Positions 1 through 6,496 of a stretch of 17,816 nt of DNA are shown here, piece by piece (within the stretch, counting starts at the first letter, position 1; the number at the start of each line of letters is the position of its first letter). This stretch comes from CAYJAP01 sp964368425 (GTDB lineage: Bacteria; Bacillota; Clostridia; Christensenellales; UBA1242): positions 1-17,816 of the forward strand of contig CAYJAP010000013.1 in the NCBI GenBank assembly GCA_964368425.1. The letters run 5' to 3'. A program made the translations under genes and the position numbers. The notes under the pieces are model-generated. The model did no database searches and had not been told where the DNA came from. It saw only the letters and a list, made by a program, of their open reading frames with translations.

Positions 1-693
1 CCTCTCGGTAGCTACGCAAATTCTGTAACTGCGCATGTTGGATTTATTCTGGCGGACAACTATTTTATAGATGCTGTATCAAATATTTTTAACAATCTAG
101 GAATAATAGATGTAGACTTTATTTGTACTGCTCTAGCTGAGGGAATGTATTTGATACCTAAAGAAGACCGCGTGAACGATATTATAATTATAGACTGCGG
201 ATACATATCCACCAGCATAGCAAAGGTATCTAACGATGCTTTGACTGATCTAAAGAGTTTTTCTCTAGGCGGTGGCTTTATAACCAGTGACTTGAGTGAG
301 GTGTTAAACATATCGTTTGACGCAGCAGAACAGCTAAAACGCAAACTGATTATCTGTGTAGAGCCCGATAAAAGTGATATGTATGAAGCTCTGGGAGATA
401 ATGAGATTGTACGTGTTCCCATGAAGCGTGCTAATGACATTGCTTTTGCACGTATAGATATGATTGCAGAAGTTACTAAGAACTGTATCGACGGATTTGA
501 CAGTATAAGCGCACATACTCCTGTATTTATAACGGGTGGTGGATTGAGCTATATTGTTGGTATCAAGGATTATTTGAGCAAAGTGCTGGATAGAAAAATA
601 GAAGTGTTAGTGCCAGTGCCTCCACAACTAGCTAAACCTGAATTATCGGGAGTTATAGCGTTGTTGGATATGGCGATTACTATGGAAAAATAA
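1..693 (+). CDS. ftsA: Cell division protein FtsA, 3' part (5' end outside window)
   Basis: The reading frame is open from base 1 and ends in TAA at 693, so this is the last 230 residues of a larger protein. FtsA is the actin-like protein that tethers FtsZ to the membrane and recruits the divisome. Seen here: an actin-fold phosphate-2 segment (IIIDCGYISTS), then LGGGFITSDLSEVL followed by an AE-Q-K helix typical of FtsA, and the adenosine motif FITGGGLSYIVGI near the end. FtsZ follows after 12 bases, the usual ftsA-ftsZ order. The phosphate-2 loop has DCGYIST where most FtsA proteins have a Gly-rich DxGxGTT-like loop, so this copy is somewhat divergent. A C-terminal amphipathic membrane helix is not obvious. 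Another actin-like ATPase (MreB, PilM) is much less likely given the neighbour. Confidence 0.85.
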   Translation, partial: PLGSYANSVTAHVGFILADNYFIDAVSNIFNNLGIIDVDFICTALAEGMYLIPKEDRVNDIIIIDCGYISTSIAKVSNDALTDLKSFSLGGGFITSDLSEVLNISFDAAEQLKRKLIICVEPDKSDMYEALGDNEIVRVPMKRANDIAFARIDMIAEVTKNCIDGFDSISAHTPVFITGGGLSYIVGIKDYLSKVLDRKIEVLVPVPPQLAKPELSGVIALLDMAITMEK

Positions 694-705
694 GGGTGGT
701 GTAAT

Positions 706-1866
706 ATGTTTAGTGAAGGATTGGGGCAAGTATGTAACATAAAGGTTATAGGTGTCGGTGGTGGCGGTAATAATGCCGTGAACAGAATGATTAGTGCGAA
801 TATTACTAGCGCTGAGTTTGTTGCTGTCAACACTGATAAGCAAGCATTACTGATGAGCAAGGCTACACACAGGATACAAATTGGTGAAAAACTGACTCGT
901 GGACTAGGTGCTGGAGCTGATCCTGAGATAGGATACAAAGCGGCGGAGGAGAGCAGAGAAGTATTAGCAGAGATGTTGAAGGATTCTGACCTTGTGTTTA
1001 TCACTGCCGGAATGGGTGGTGGAACAGGTAGTGGAGCTGCCCCTGTGATAGCTAGCATCGCAAAAGAAATGGGTATTTTGACTATAGCAGTCGTTACTAA
1101 ACCTTTCTTATTTGAGGGTAGAAGAAGGCTGGAAAATGCTGAAAGAGGTATCAAAGATTTAAAGGCTAATGTCGATACGTTGGTTATAATCCCTAACGAA
1201 AAACTGTTAAAGATTGTTCCAAAAGGAACTGTCGTAGAGGCGTTCAGAACGGCTGACGACGTGCTAAGACAAGGTATACAGGGAATATCTGATTTGATTG
1301 TTACACCGAGCTTAATCAACTTGGACTTTGCTGACGTTAAGACTATCATGAAGAACAAAGGATTAGCACACATGGGCATCGGTCGAGGTGTGGGCGAAAA
1401 TCGTACTATCGAAGCTGTACGTCAGGCTGTGGCAAGTCCGTTACTTGAAACAACTATAGAGGGTGCTACAGGCATAATTATTAACATAAAGGGTGGCTTG
1501 GACTTGACGCTTGAGGAAGTTTACGAGGCAGCTGATTTGGTTAAAGAAGTTGTTGACCCGTCATGTAACATTATTTTTGGTAGTGGTATAGACGAGGTAA
1601 TGGATGATGAAGTAGAAATCACGGTTATTGCGACAGGGTTTAGTGGTTCATCATTTACAGATGATATGAAGCAGGAAGTTAAGAGAAGCATGAGTAACGA
1701 TCCAAACAAGGATGAGCAATTTGTTGCTAAAGGATTGGGGCTTGACGCTACAAGAACTTTTAACTTAAAAGAAGAGGAAATTAAAAACGCAAATACTAGC
1801 AGGGTGAGAATTGTAGAAAAAGATATCCCGCCGTTCTTAAGGAAAATAAAAAAGAATAAATTTTAG
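706..1866 (+). CDS. ftsZ: Cell division GTPase FtsZ
   Basis: Tubulin-like GTPase that polymerises into the Z ring at the division site. The 386 residues are a normal length. Visible motifs are the N-terminal nucleotide loop VIGVGGGGNNAVNRM (14-28), the tubulin signature GGGTGSG (104-110), and the T7 loop NLDFADV (205-211), whose acidic residues drive GTP hydrolysis in the next subunit. After a short charged linker comes the C-terminal peptide DIPPFLRK (373-380), the usual docking site for FtsA, SepF and other partners. The start is fixed by a GGTGG Shine-Dalgarno a few bases upstream and by the usual FtsZ N-terminal length. It is co-transcribed with ftsA and closed by the hairpins at 1874-1901 and 1926-1953. 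Nothing is unusual in the sequence. Confidence 0.98.
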   Translation: MFSEGLGQVCNIKVIGVGGGGNNAVNRMISANITSAEFVAVNTDKQALLMSKATHRIQIGEKLTRGLGAGADPEIGYKAAEESREVLAEMLKDSDLVFITAGMGGGTGSGAAPVIASIAKEMGILTIAVVTKPFLFEGRRRLENAERGIKDLKANVDTLVIIPNEKLLKIVPKGTVVEAFRTADDVLRQGIQGISDLIVTPSLINLDFADVKTIMKNKGLAHMGIGRGVGENRTIEAVRQAVASPLLETTIEGATGIIINIKGGLDLTLEEVYEAADLVKEVVDPSCNIIFGSGIDEVMDDEVEITVIATGFSGSSFTDDMKQEVKRSMSNDPNKDEQFVAKGLGLDATRTFNLKEEEIKNANTSRVRIVEKDIPPFLRKIKKNKF

Positions 1867-1873
1867 TATATTT

Positions 1874-1901
1874 AAAGTAGTTCAGAAGAGCTACTTTTTT
1901 T
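1874..1901 (+). terminator. Intrinsic terminator after ftsZ
   Basis: Arms AAAGTAGTTC and GAGCTACTTT pair over 10 bp (one G-T pair) around the tetraloop AGAA and run into a T tract. It begins 8 bases after the ftsZ stop. Confidence 0.85.
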
Positions 1902-1925
1902 GCGTCTTGAAAAGGTTAATCTCAG

Positions 1926-1953
1926 ACACTATGTTTTAAAAATAGTGTTTTTT
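1926..1953 (+). terminator. Second hairpin terminator between ftsZ and spoIIGA
   Basis: Arms ACACTAT (1926-1932) and ATAGTGT (1942-1948) form a perfect 7-bp stem followed by five more T residues. With the preceding hairpin it makes a tandem terminator separating the division operon from the sporulation operon. Confidence 0.65.
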
Positions 1954-1973
1954 ATGAGTTTTATGATTTTTAT

Positions 1974-2007
1974 TTTACGCCGTTCTTTCCACTTATTTTA
2001 GTATAAT
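1974..2007 (+). promoter_or_regulatory. Candidate spoIIG promoter with 22-bp spacer
   Basis: A perfect TATAAT (2002-2007) lies 21 bases before the spoIIGA start. No -35-like hexamer sits at 17 bp, but TTTACG (1974-1979, four of six matches to TTGACA) lies exactly 22 bp upstream. The Bacillus subtilis spoIIG promoter is known for the same over-long 22-bp spacing and needs Spo0A to work. I could not find a convincing Spo0A box (TGTCGAA type) here, so the Spo0A link is inference. Confidence 0.5.
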
Positions 2008-2028
2008 AGAAAGTACAAGGAAAGGGGT

Positions 2029-2868
2029 ATGCAAGTCTATATAGAATACGTAATTACCGATAATCTTATTATCAATTGCTTAATTATTTATCTGGTGTCA
2101 TTATTGCTCAGAATAAAATTCAGGAAGTTGAATATTTTACTCGCTGCAATGATAGGTACTTTGTTTGCTGTCGCCATGCCTTTTATCTCTCTTAATACAT
2201 ACATATTATTTCCTATAAAACTAATCGTTGGTGTTGTGATGATCACAGTTCTTAAAAAGTTTAGTTTACGACAATTTTTTTTAACATATATTTGCTTCGT
2301 TCTGCTTACATTTATGTTAGGTGGTTTGTGCTTCGGCTTGATGTACCTACTCAAGGGAACGCTCTCTATAAATGGGCTAATCATCTACGGATTTGACGTC
2401 CCTATGTCGGTCTTTATACTACTTATAGCTGCACATGTTTATCTCGCCGTAAAACTTATTTCTGTATTGAAAGTAGAGAGAACGAAAGGAAAAAGTCTGT
2501 ATAAAGTGTTGCTGACAATCAACGGAAAAACCTGTTCTTTGTACGGCTTTCTCGATACTGGCAACATGGTCTACGACAGTGATAATCCTGTTATTATATT
2601 GAGTTATAAGAGCTTTTCCAAGATATGTAAAGAGGTCACACTAGATAAGCTTATTACGAAAAAAGTTAGTGGAGATGACTTGAGAGATGCTCATTACATA
2701 CCTCTCAGTTCTGCTACAGATACGCAGGATATGTTGATTTTCAAAATAAACAAAATGGAGATTTTTAATGAAGATAAGAGGGTGGTGTACAACAATGTTT
2801 ATACAGGTTTAAGTTACAAAAATTTTGATAATTTCGATTGCATTTTACATCCAGATTTCTTTAACTAA
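2029..2868 (+). CDS. spoIIGA: Sporulation sigma-E factor-processing peptidase SpoIIGA
   Basis: Membrane-embedded aspartic protease that cleaves the pro-sequence from sigma-E at the sporulation septum, in response to a forespore signal. The N-terminal half has five hydrophobic stretches (about 5-26, 35-52, 56-74, 82-109, 125-146), as in the family. The soluble C-terminal half carries the active-site motif GFLDTGN with catalytic Asp176, then YIPLSS, and ends in LHPDFF. At 279 residues it is slightly shorter than the Bacillus protein of about 309. The ATG is preceded by AAGG and AAAGGGG. The substrate gene sigE follows after 10 bases, the classical spoIIG operon. The identity is supported by both the motif and the context. 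Confidence 0.95.
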   Translation: MQVYIEYVITDNLIINCLIIYLVSLLLRIKFRKLNILLAAMIGTLFAVAMPFISLNTYILFPIKLIVGVVMITVLKKFSLRQFFLTYICFVLLTFMLGGLCFGLMYLLKGTLSINGLIIYGFDVPMSVFILLIAAHVYLAVKLISVLKVERTKGKSLYKVLLTINGKTCSLYGFLDTGNMVYDSDNPVIILSYKSFSKICKEVTLDKLITKKVSGDDLRDAHYIPLSSATDTQDMLIFKINKMEIFNEDKRVVYNNVYTGLSYKNFDNFDCILHPDFFN

Positions 2869-2878
2869 GTGAGGTCAT

Positions 2879-3604
2879 ATGATACAGTTTTTTAAAAGAT
2901 TATTTACTAACATCAAACGTTTTTTTTCTTTCAATCCATTCCGTAGCCGGAGGGGAGTTTTATATTATTTATGTGGGGGAGAAGCTCTTCCTCAAGCACT
3001 GTCTGAAGAGGATGAAAAGAAGTATGTCGACATGCTGGAAACTCACTCAGATTACGCTAAACAAAAGCTTATTGAGCATAACATCCGCCTAGTTGTGTAT
3101 ATAGCTAAGAAGTTCGATAATACCGAAATAGATATAGATGATCTTATCAGTGTCGGGAGTATAGGACTTATTAAAGCGATAAATTCGTACAATGCGGATA
3201 AAAACATTAAGGTTGCAACATACGCCAGTAAATGTATCGAGAACGAAATTTTGATGTATTTGCGAAAGGTTAGTCGACAAAAGCAGGAAGTTTCTTTTGA
3301 CGAATTGCTGAATACAGACAGCGATGGCAACGAAATGTCGCTGTGTGACGTGCTTCCCAACGATAGTAATGGGCCGCAGGGCGATCTCGAAAACTCTACC
3401 GAAAAACAAATCCTGTGGAAGGTTATCGATAGACTCAATTCTCGGGAGAGGAAGATAATGGTGATGCGTTTTGGACTAGATGGTTGTGACGAAAAAACCC
3501 AAAAAGAGGTTGCAGATATGCTAGGCATAAGTCAGAGTTATATCAGTAGATTGGAGAAAAAAATATTCGGGAGAATCAAACGTGAGATGGTAAAATTAGC
3601 ATAG
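2879..3604 (+). CDS. sigE: RNA polymerase sporulation sigma factor sigma-E (pro-sigma-E)
   Basis: Early mother-cell sigma factor. It is made as an inactive membrane-associated precursor and activated by SpoIIGA. The basic, Phe-rich N-terminus (MIQFFKRLFTNIKRFFSF) matches a pro-sequence, and the stretch LYYLCGGEALP aligns with the Bacillus YYIGGSEALP processing region. By analogy cleavage would fall between Tyr29 and Tyr30. Region 2 is clear (DDLISVGSIGLIKAIN, then ATYASKCIENEILMYLRK), followed by EVSFDELLN and a region 4 helix-turn-helix (KEVADMLGISQSYISRLEK). The 241 residues are the usual length. A GTGAGGT Shine-Dalgarno lies just upstream. The gene is the second of the spoIIG operon and is closed by the hairpin at 3657-3682. 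Confidence 0.97.
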   Translation: MIQFFKRLFTNIKRFFSFNPFRSRRGVLYYLCGGEALPQALSEEDEKKYVDMLETHSDYAKQKLIEHNIRLVVYIAKKFDNTEIDIDDLISVGSIGLIKAINSYNADKNIKVATYASKCIENEILMYLRKVSRQKQEVSFDELLNTDSDGNEMSLCDVLPNDSNGPQGDLENSTEKQILWKVIDRLNSRERKIMVMRFGLDGCDEKTQKEVADMLGISQSYISRLEKKIFGRIKREMVKLA

Positions 3605-3656
3605 TTATACAATAATAACTACTGGTTATTTTACATAAAAATACCGATAAAAAATG

Positions 3657-3682
3657 AAAGATGTCTAAAGGGCATCTTTTTT
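3657..3682 (+). terminator. Intrinsic terminator after sigE
   Basis: Arms AAAGATGTC and GGCATCTTT form a 9-bp stem (one G-T pair) with loop TAAAG and a following T run. It separates sigE from sigG. Confidence 0.8.
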
Positions 3683-3701
3683 GTTGTTTAGTTGTTTGCA
3701 T

Positions 3702-3730
3702 GCATAATCTGGTAGGAAATGGAAAACCTA
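3702..3730 (+). promoter_or_regulatory. Candidate sigma-F-type promoter of sigG
   Basis: GCATA (3702-3706) matches the forespore -35 consensus GYWTA. GGAAAACCTA (3721-3730) matches the sigma-F -10 consensus GGNRANAHTR at nine of ten positions. The spacer is 14 bp, slightly short of the Bacillus value of about 16. A start point near 3737 would give a short leader carrying the GGAGG at 3743-3747. The known sigma-F dependence of sigG in Bacillus supports the reading. Confidence 0.42.
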
Positions 3731-3751
3731 TTAAGGAATAGTGGAGGTGCT

Positions 3752-4522
3752 ATGAGTAATAAAGTTGTTATAACGGGTGTCAATACAGCTACTTTACCGA
3801 AACTTAGTAATGTAAAACAATTAGAGCTTATGCGGGAGATAAAGCAAGGAAACTCTTTTGCTAGGGAAGAATTTGCTATCTGTAATATGAGATTAGTTCT
3901 TAGCATCGTACAAAGATTTATAGGCAGAAAAGAAAATGTCGATGATATTTTTCAGGTTGGTTGTGTTGGCTTGATGAAGGCTATCGATAATTTTGACATG
4001 GGGCAAAATGTTCGGTTCAGCACTTACGCAGTACCGATGATTCTTGGCGAAATAAAGAGGTTTTTGCGAGATAATAATAGTATCAGGGTGAGCAGAAGTT
4101 TGAGAGATATCGCTTATCGTGCACTTAAGGCTCGCGAATTTTTAACTAGTCAAAATAACCAAGAACCGTCCTTAGAACAGGTTGCAGAACTGATAGAGAT
4201 ACCTTTAAAAAATGTTGCAGTTGCGTTAGATGCTATCAGTGACCCGTTGAGTTTGGGCGAGCCTGTTTACGATGATGGGGAGGATACAATATATCTCATA
4301 GATCAAATATCAGACAATAAAAACAATCAAGAAAAATGGTTGGAGAATATCAATCTAAAACAAGCTTTGATGCAGTTAAATGGACGTGAAAAAGAGATTG
4401 TGTTAATGAGATACTATGTGGGTAAAACACAGATGGAAGTCGCAAACGAAATAGGTATAAGCCAAGCTCAGGTGAGTAGACTGGAGAAGAATGCGATTGA
4501 TGAAATTAAAAAGTTTTTTTAA
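3752..4522 (+). CDS. sigG: RNA polymerase sporulation sigma factor sigma-G
   Basis: Late forespore sigma factor that drives genes for spore DNA protection and germination. The start at 3752 is chosen over an in-frame ATG at 3719 for two reasons: GGAGGTG lies just before it, and the protein then begins MSNKVVITGVNT, like the Bacillus MSRNKVEICGVDT. The 256 residues fit the family. Region 2 (DDIFQVGCVGLMKAIDNFD, then FSTYAVPMILGEIKRFLRDNN) and RVSRSLRDIAYRAL are nearly identical to known sigma-G. Region 4 carries GKTQMEVANEIGISQAQVSRLEK. Sigma-F is its closest relative, but the N-terminus and the position next to sigE point to sigma-G. It has its own promoter candidate at 3702-3730. Confidence 0.96.
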   Translation: MSNKVVITGVNTATLPKLSNVKQLELMREIKQGNSFAREEFAICNMRLVLSIVQRFIGRKENVDDIFQVGCVGLMKAIDNFDMGQNVRFSTYAVPMILGEIKRFLRDNNSIRVSRSLRDIAYRALKAREFLTSQNNQEPSLEQVAELIEIPLKNVAVALDAISDPLSLGEPVYDDGEDTIYLIDQISDNKNNQEKWLENINLKQALMQLNGREKEIVLMRYYVGKTQMEVANEIGISQAQVSRLEKNAIDEIKKFF

Positions 4523-4555
4523 CTTGTCCCTTTGCTCCAAAATATTAAAGAATAA

Positions 4556-4583
4556 TTAACAGTCTTTTTCATAAACATATTAA
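4556..4583 (+). promoter_or_regulatory. Candidate promoter inside the sigG terminator
   Basis: TTAACA (4556-4561), a 16-bp spacer and TATTAA (4578-4583) lie within the terminator hairpin. The predicted start, near 4590, is in its 3' arm. This would give the transglycosylase gene a leader of about 23 bases. The hexamers are moderate matches. Confidence 0.35.
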
Positions 4584-4603
4584 AAGGAAAGACTGTATTT
4601 TTT
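4559..4603 (+). terminator. Terminator of sigG, overlapping the leader of the next gene
   Basis: Arms ACAGTCTTT (4559-4567) and AAAGACTGT (4588-4596) are a perfect 9-bp inverted repeat with a 20-base loop, followed by A and six T residues. The T run directly abuts the GGAG Shine-Dalgarno of the transglycosylase gene. Confidence 0.6.
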
Positions 4604-4612
4604 GGAGTGTAT

Positions 4613-5161
4613 ATGAACAGGTTTTTGGGTATTACTTTGTTGTTGGTTATAGTTTCGGTCTTTGCTTTAGGCGGGTACTACGTTTATTTCTATTACAGAT
4701 ATCCTGTTATGTACAAGGGTTATATTTTGGAGAATGCACAATGCTATTTTCTGGACGAGCATTTGGTGGCAAGCATAATTAATGTCGAAAGTAGTTTTGA
4801 TAAAGATGCGGTGTCTAAAGCGGGGGCTATAGGATTAATGCAAATAATGCCAGCTACGGGAGAGGAGATAGCGCGCAAGCTGGCTATAAATAACTTTTCA
4901 AAAGAAATGTTGTTCCATGAATACACTAACATTAAATTTGGATGCTTCTATTTACGATATTTACTAGACATATTTAACGGAGATTTACGCAATGCGCTGG
5001 CTAGCTATAATGCGGGTATAAGCAACGTGTACACATGGTTGAGCAACCCGCAATACAGCTCAGATGGTATCTCGATTAAGACGACTCCATATGGAGAAAC
5101 GAACGAGTATATTGAAAGAGTGCTTAGAAACATGGATGTGTATAAAAGCAAATTTAAATAA
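4613..5161 (+). CDS. Membrane-anchored lytic transglycosylase (SLT domain)
   Basis: Muramidase-like enzyme that cleaves the glycan strand of peptidoglycan, forming 1,6-anhydromuramoyl ends. One hydrophobic segment (about 5-27) would anchor it with the catalytic domain outside. The SLT domain shows the catalytic Glu59 in NVESSFD, then GAIGLMQIMPATG (72-84), ALASYNAG (128-135) and the C-terminal Tyr-containing helix NEYIERVLRN. The 182 residues match the short E-type (MltE/YjbJ-like) proteins of Firmicutes. The ATG at 4613 has GGAG five bases upstream; an in-frame GTG at 4607 overlaps that Shine-Dalgarno and is rejected. A position after sigG could suggest a role in engulfment or cortex remodelling, but that is only inference. 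Confidence 0.9.
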   Translation: MNRFLGITLLLVIVSVFALGGYYVYFYYRYPVMYKGYILENAQCYFLDEHLVASIINVESSFDKDAVSKAGAIGLMQIMPATGEEIARKLAINNFSKEMLFHEYTNIKFGCFYLRYLLDIFNGDLRNALASYNAGISNVYTWLSNPQYSSDGISIKTTPYGETNEYIERVLRNMDVYKSKFK

Positions 5162-5179
5162 TCTCTACCATCAATCAAT

Positions 5180-5208
5180 TTGACATTTTTATCTCTTTTT
5201 GCTAGGCT
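5180..5208 (+). promoter_or_regulatory. Candidate promoter upstream of the DegV-family gene
   Basis: A perfect -35 TTGACA (5180-5185) is followed at 17 bp by the weak -10 TAGGCT (5203-5208). A perfect 10-base palindrome, TGTTATAACA (5227-5236), lies about 12 bases after the expected start point and might be an operator. The -10 is poor, so confidence is limited. Confidence 0.35.
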
Positions 5209-5295
5209 GATAAGTGTATAGATGAGTGTTATAACAACAGTGGTGTATTTCAATACTATGCAATTACCGTTTAGATTAGTAAAATAAGGGGTTTT

Positions 5296-6162
5296 ATGAG
5301 TATTTTCTTTTGTGACAGTAGTAGCGACTTACGATACAATAGGGTCAAACAGTTGGGTATAGAGGCTATCAAAATACCTTATCTTTTGGCTACTCGTAAA
5401 TACTCTTACGACATGGGAAAGAAGTTTGACTATGCTAAGTTTTACGAGAGAGCTAAGTCCTTTAATGTGTCAGAATACCCACTATCTGTAGAGGATTATA
5501 TCAATATTTTACAGCCTTGTATGGACGCTGGTGAAGACGTATTATACGTGCACACTGAAGAATCCTGTATATCTTCTTTTTCTAACCTCAAGAAGGCTGT
5601 GACAGAACTATTAAAGAGTAATCCTGACAGAAAAATATCTCTCTTGAATACTCATAGTTTTTCAGTGGGCAGTGGGCTTATAACGTACGAGGCAGCTTTA
5701 CTGCATAAAAGAGGAGAAAAAGACAGCAAGATTATTAAACATATTAGCGAGTTTAGAAACTCTTCTACTTTGTACTTACTGATTAACGATTTGTCTAAAC
5801 TTAGAATAAACAACTTACCTAAGAGCGAGAATTTATCGGGTGCATTGTTGAACATGAAACCAATATTGACATTGAACAATTCAGGGAAGTGGCTAGCTGT
5901 GGCAAAGTCCAAGGGGAAGAAAAGGGGATTGTTAGATTTGGTTGAGAAAGTAAAGTCTTTGGGTGAAAATGTCGTAGATTACCCTATATCTATATCTCAC
6001 GCGAACTGTTTGCAGGACGCTACTTCTCTCAAAGATATGCTCCAACAATTGCTAGGTGAAGATGCGAGAATAAGTATTGTGGACATGTCTCCAGCAGTTT
6101 TCACACAGGTGGGAGAAGGATCTTTAGCGATAGCTTTTCATAGCAAAAAACGTGAAGAATAG
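5296..6162 (+). CDS. DegV family fatty-acid-binding protein
   Basis: DegV proteins (FakB-type) bind a fatty acid and, with the kinase FakA, deliver acyl-phosphate to phospholipid synthesis; many clostridial paralogues lack a known substrate. The 288 residues are the normal length. Seen here: the opening IFFCDSSSDLRYNRVKQLGI and IPYLL, matching the family's DSSSDL start and first strand; HTEESCISSFSNL (about 85-97), in place of the usual SSGLSGTYQSA segment; the GLITYEAALLHKRGE helix; and a C-terminal domain with HANCLQDA and the glycine near the end (VFTQVGEGSLAIAFH). AAGGGG precedes the ATG. No FakA-like kinase gene is nearby. It stands alone between the transglycosylase and the 6163-6496 gap. 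Confidence 0.85.
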   Translation: MSIFFCDSSSDLRYNRVKQLGIEAIKIPYLLATRKYSYDMGKKFDYAKFYERAKSFNVSEYPLSVEDYINILQPCMDAGEDVLYVHTEESCISSFSNLKKAVTELLKSNPDRKISLLNTHSFSVGSGLITYEAALLHKRGEKDSKIIKHISEFRNSSTLYLLINDLSKLRINNLPKSENLSGALLNMKPILTLNNSGKWLAVAKSKGKKRGLLDLVEKVKSLGENVVDYPISISHANCLQDATSLKDMLQQLLGEDARISIVDMSPAVFTQVGEGSLAIAFHSKKREE

Positions 6163-6164
6163 TG

Positions 6165-6193
6165 TTGTATCAGGCAACATATTATGATATACT
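6165..6193 (+). promoter_or_regulatory. Promoter of the 22-codon ORF (extended -10)
   Basis: TTGTAT (6165-6170), a 17-bp spacer and TATACT (6188-6193) preceded by TGA, an extended -10. The predicted start, near 6200, leaves a leader of about 14 bases that is mostly Shine-Dalgarno. The inverted repeat TGTTG/CAACA (6163-6179) covers the -35 and could be an operator. Confidence 0.6.
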
Positions 6194-6213
6194 ATTGTTG
6201 ATAAGGAGAAAGG

Positions 6214-6282
6214 ATGGGAGCATATTTAATAATAGGTTTATTTGCAATAATTATGTTCTTTAAAGACTTTTCCAAGTTGTAA
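6214..6282 (+). CDS. Predicted 22-residue hydrophobic small protein
   Basis: A short ORF that starts MGAYLIIGLFAI and ends FFKDFSKL before TAA. Residues 3-16 are a run of hydrophobic residues, long enough for a short membrane helix, followed by a charged tail (KDFSK). It is supported by a promoter with correct 17-bp spacing, AAGGAG seven bases before the ATG, and a strong terminator at 6326-6350, so a complete transcription unit can be read. I do not recognise the sequence. The possibilities I see are a small membrane regulator, a type I-like toxin peptide or a leader peptide. The C-terminus lacks the many basic residues typical of type I toxins. No antisense RNA promoter was identified by eye. 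Confidence 0.5.
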   Translation: MGAYLIIGLFAIIMFFKDFSKL

Positions 6283-6325
6283 TTTTTGTCTCTCTTTATT
6301 GAGACTTTTGGTATTACTATAACAT

Positions 6326-6350
6326 ATCAGGCTTACTGGCCTGATTTTTT
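6326..6350 (+). terminator. Strong terminator after the 22-codon ORF
   Basis: Arms ATCAGGC (6326-6332) and GCCTGAT (6339-6345) form a perfect 7-bp stem with loop TTACTG and a T run. A smaller hairpin, GTCTC/GAGAC, lies before it near 6289-6305. Confidence 0.8.
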
Positions 6351-6422
6351 GTTCTAATTATTAGTGAAACTATAGGCGGATTTATGGCGAGACTTTTTGC
6401 TGAAAAACTTGACACTTTTGTG

Positions 6423-6451
6423 TTGACTTATAACCGATGGGGTGGTAAAAT
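6423..6451 (+). promoter_or_regulatory. Sigma-A-type promoter of ctsR-clpC
   Basis: TTGACT (6423-6428) and TAAAAT (6446-6451) are separated by exactly 17 bp, and transcription should start near 6458, just before the CtsR operator. An earlier TTGACA (6409-6414) has no well-spaced -10. Confidence 0.75.
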
Positions 6452-6460
6452 AATCGTGAA

Positions 6461-6477
6461 GGTCAAAGAAAGTCAAA
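6461..6477 (+). promoter_or_regulatory. CtsR operator
   Basis: GGTCAAAGAAAGTCAAA matches the CtsR heptad consensus RGTCAAANANRGTCAAA at every position. It lies just past the predicted start point and about 20 bases before ctsR, so CtsR should repress its own operon, including clpC, until heat or other protein stress. No CIRCE element (HrcA) is seen. Confidence 0.93.
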
Positions 6478-6496
6478 CATGCACGGGAGGTAAAAT

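Larger units (their letters stand above)
6163..6496. other. 334-base gap between the DegV-family gene and ctsR
   Basis: The gap holds the promoter, 22-codon ORF and terminator at 6165-6350, and the ctsR promoter and operator at 6423-6477. I see nothing convincing in the remaining stretch, about 6351-6422. The 44-codon ORF at 6384-6518 runs through the ctsR promoter and is rejected. Confidence 0.7.

Noticed and set aside
570..1379. Long minus-strand ORF of 269 codons opposite ftsA-ftsZ
   Set aside because: It is the antisense of the ftsZ coding frame, has no Shine-Dalgarno or family motif, and is low-complexity Pro/Ser/Ile.
6289..6305. Hairpin GTCTC/GAGAC as an independent terminator or small RNA
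   Set aside because: The stem is only 5 bp with an 8-base loop and a short T run; the stronger terminator follows at 6326.
6400..6496. Possible CIRCE (HrcA) element or second CtsR operator before ctsR
   Set aside because: No TTAGCACTC-type inverted repeat is present, and the two TTGAC sequences at 6409 and 6423 have the wrong spacing for CtsR heptads.
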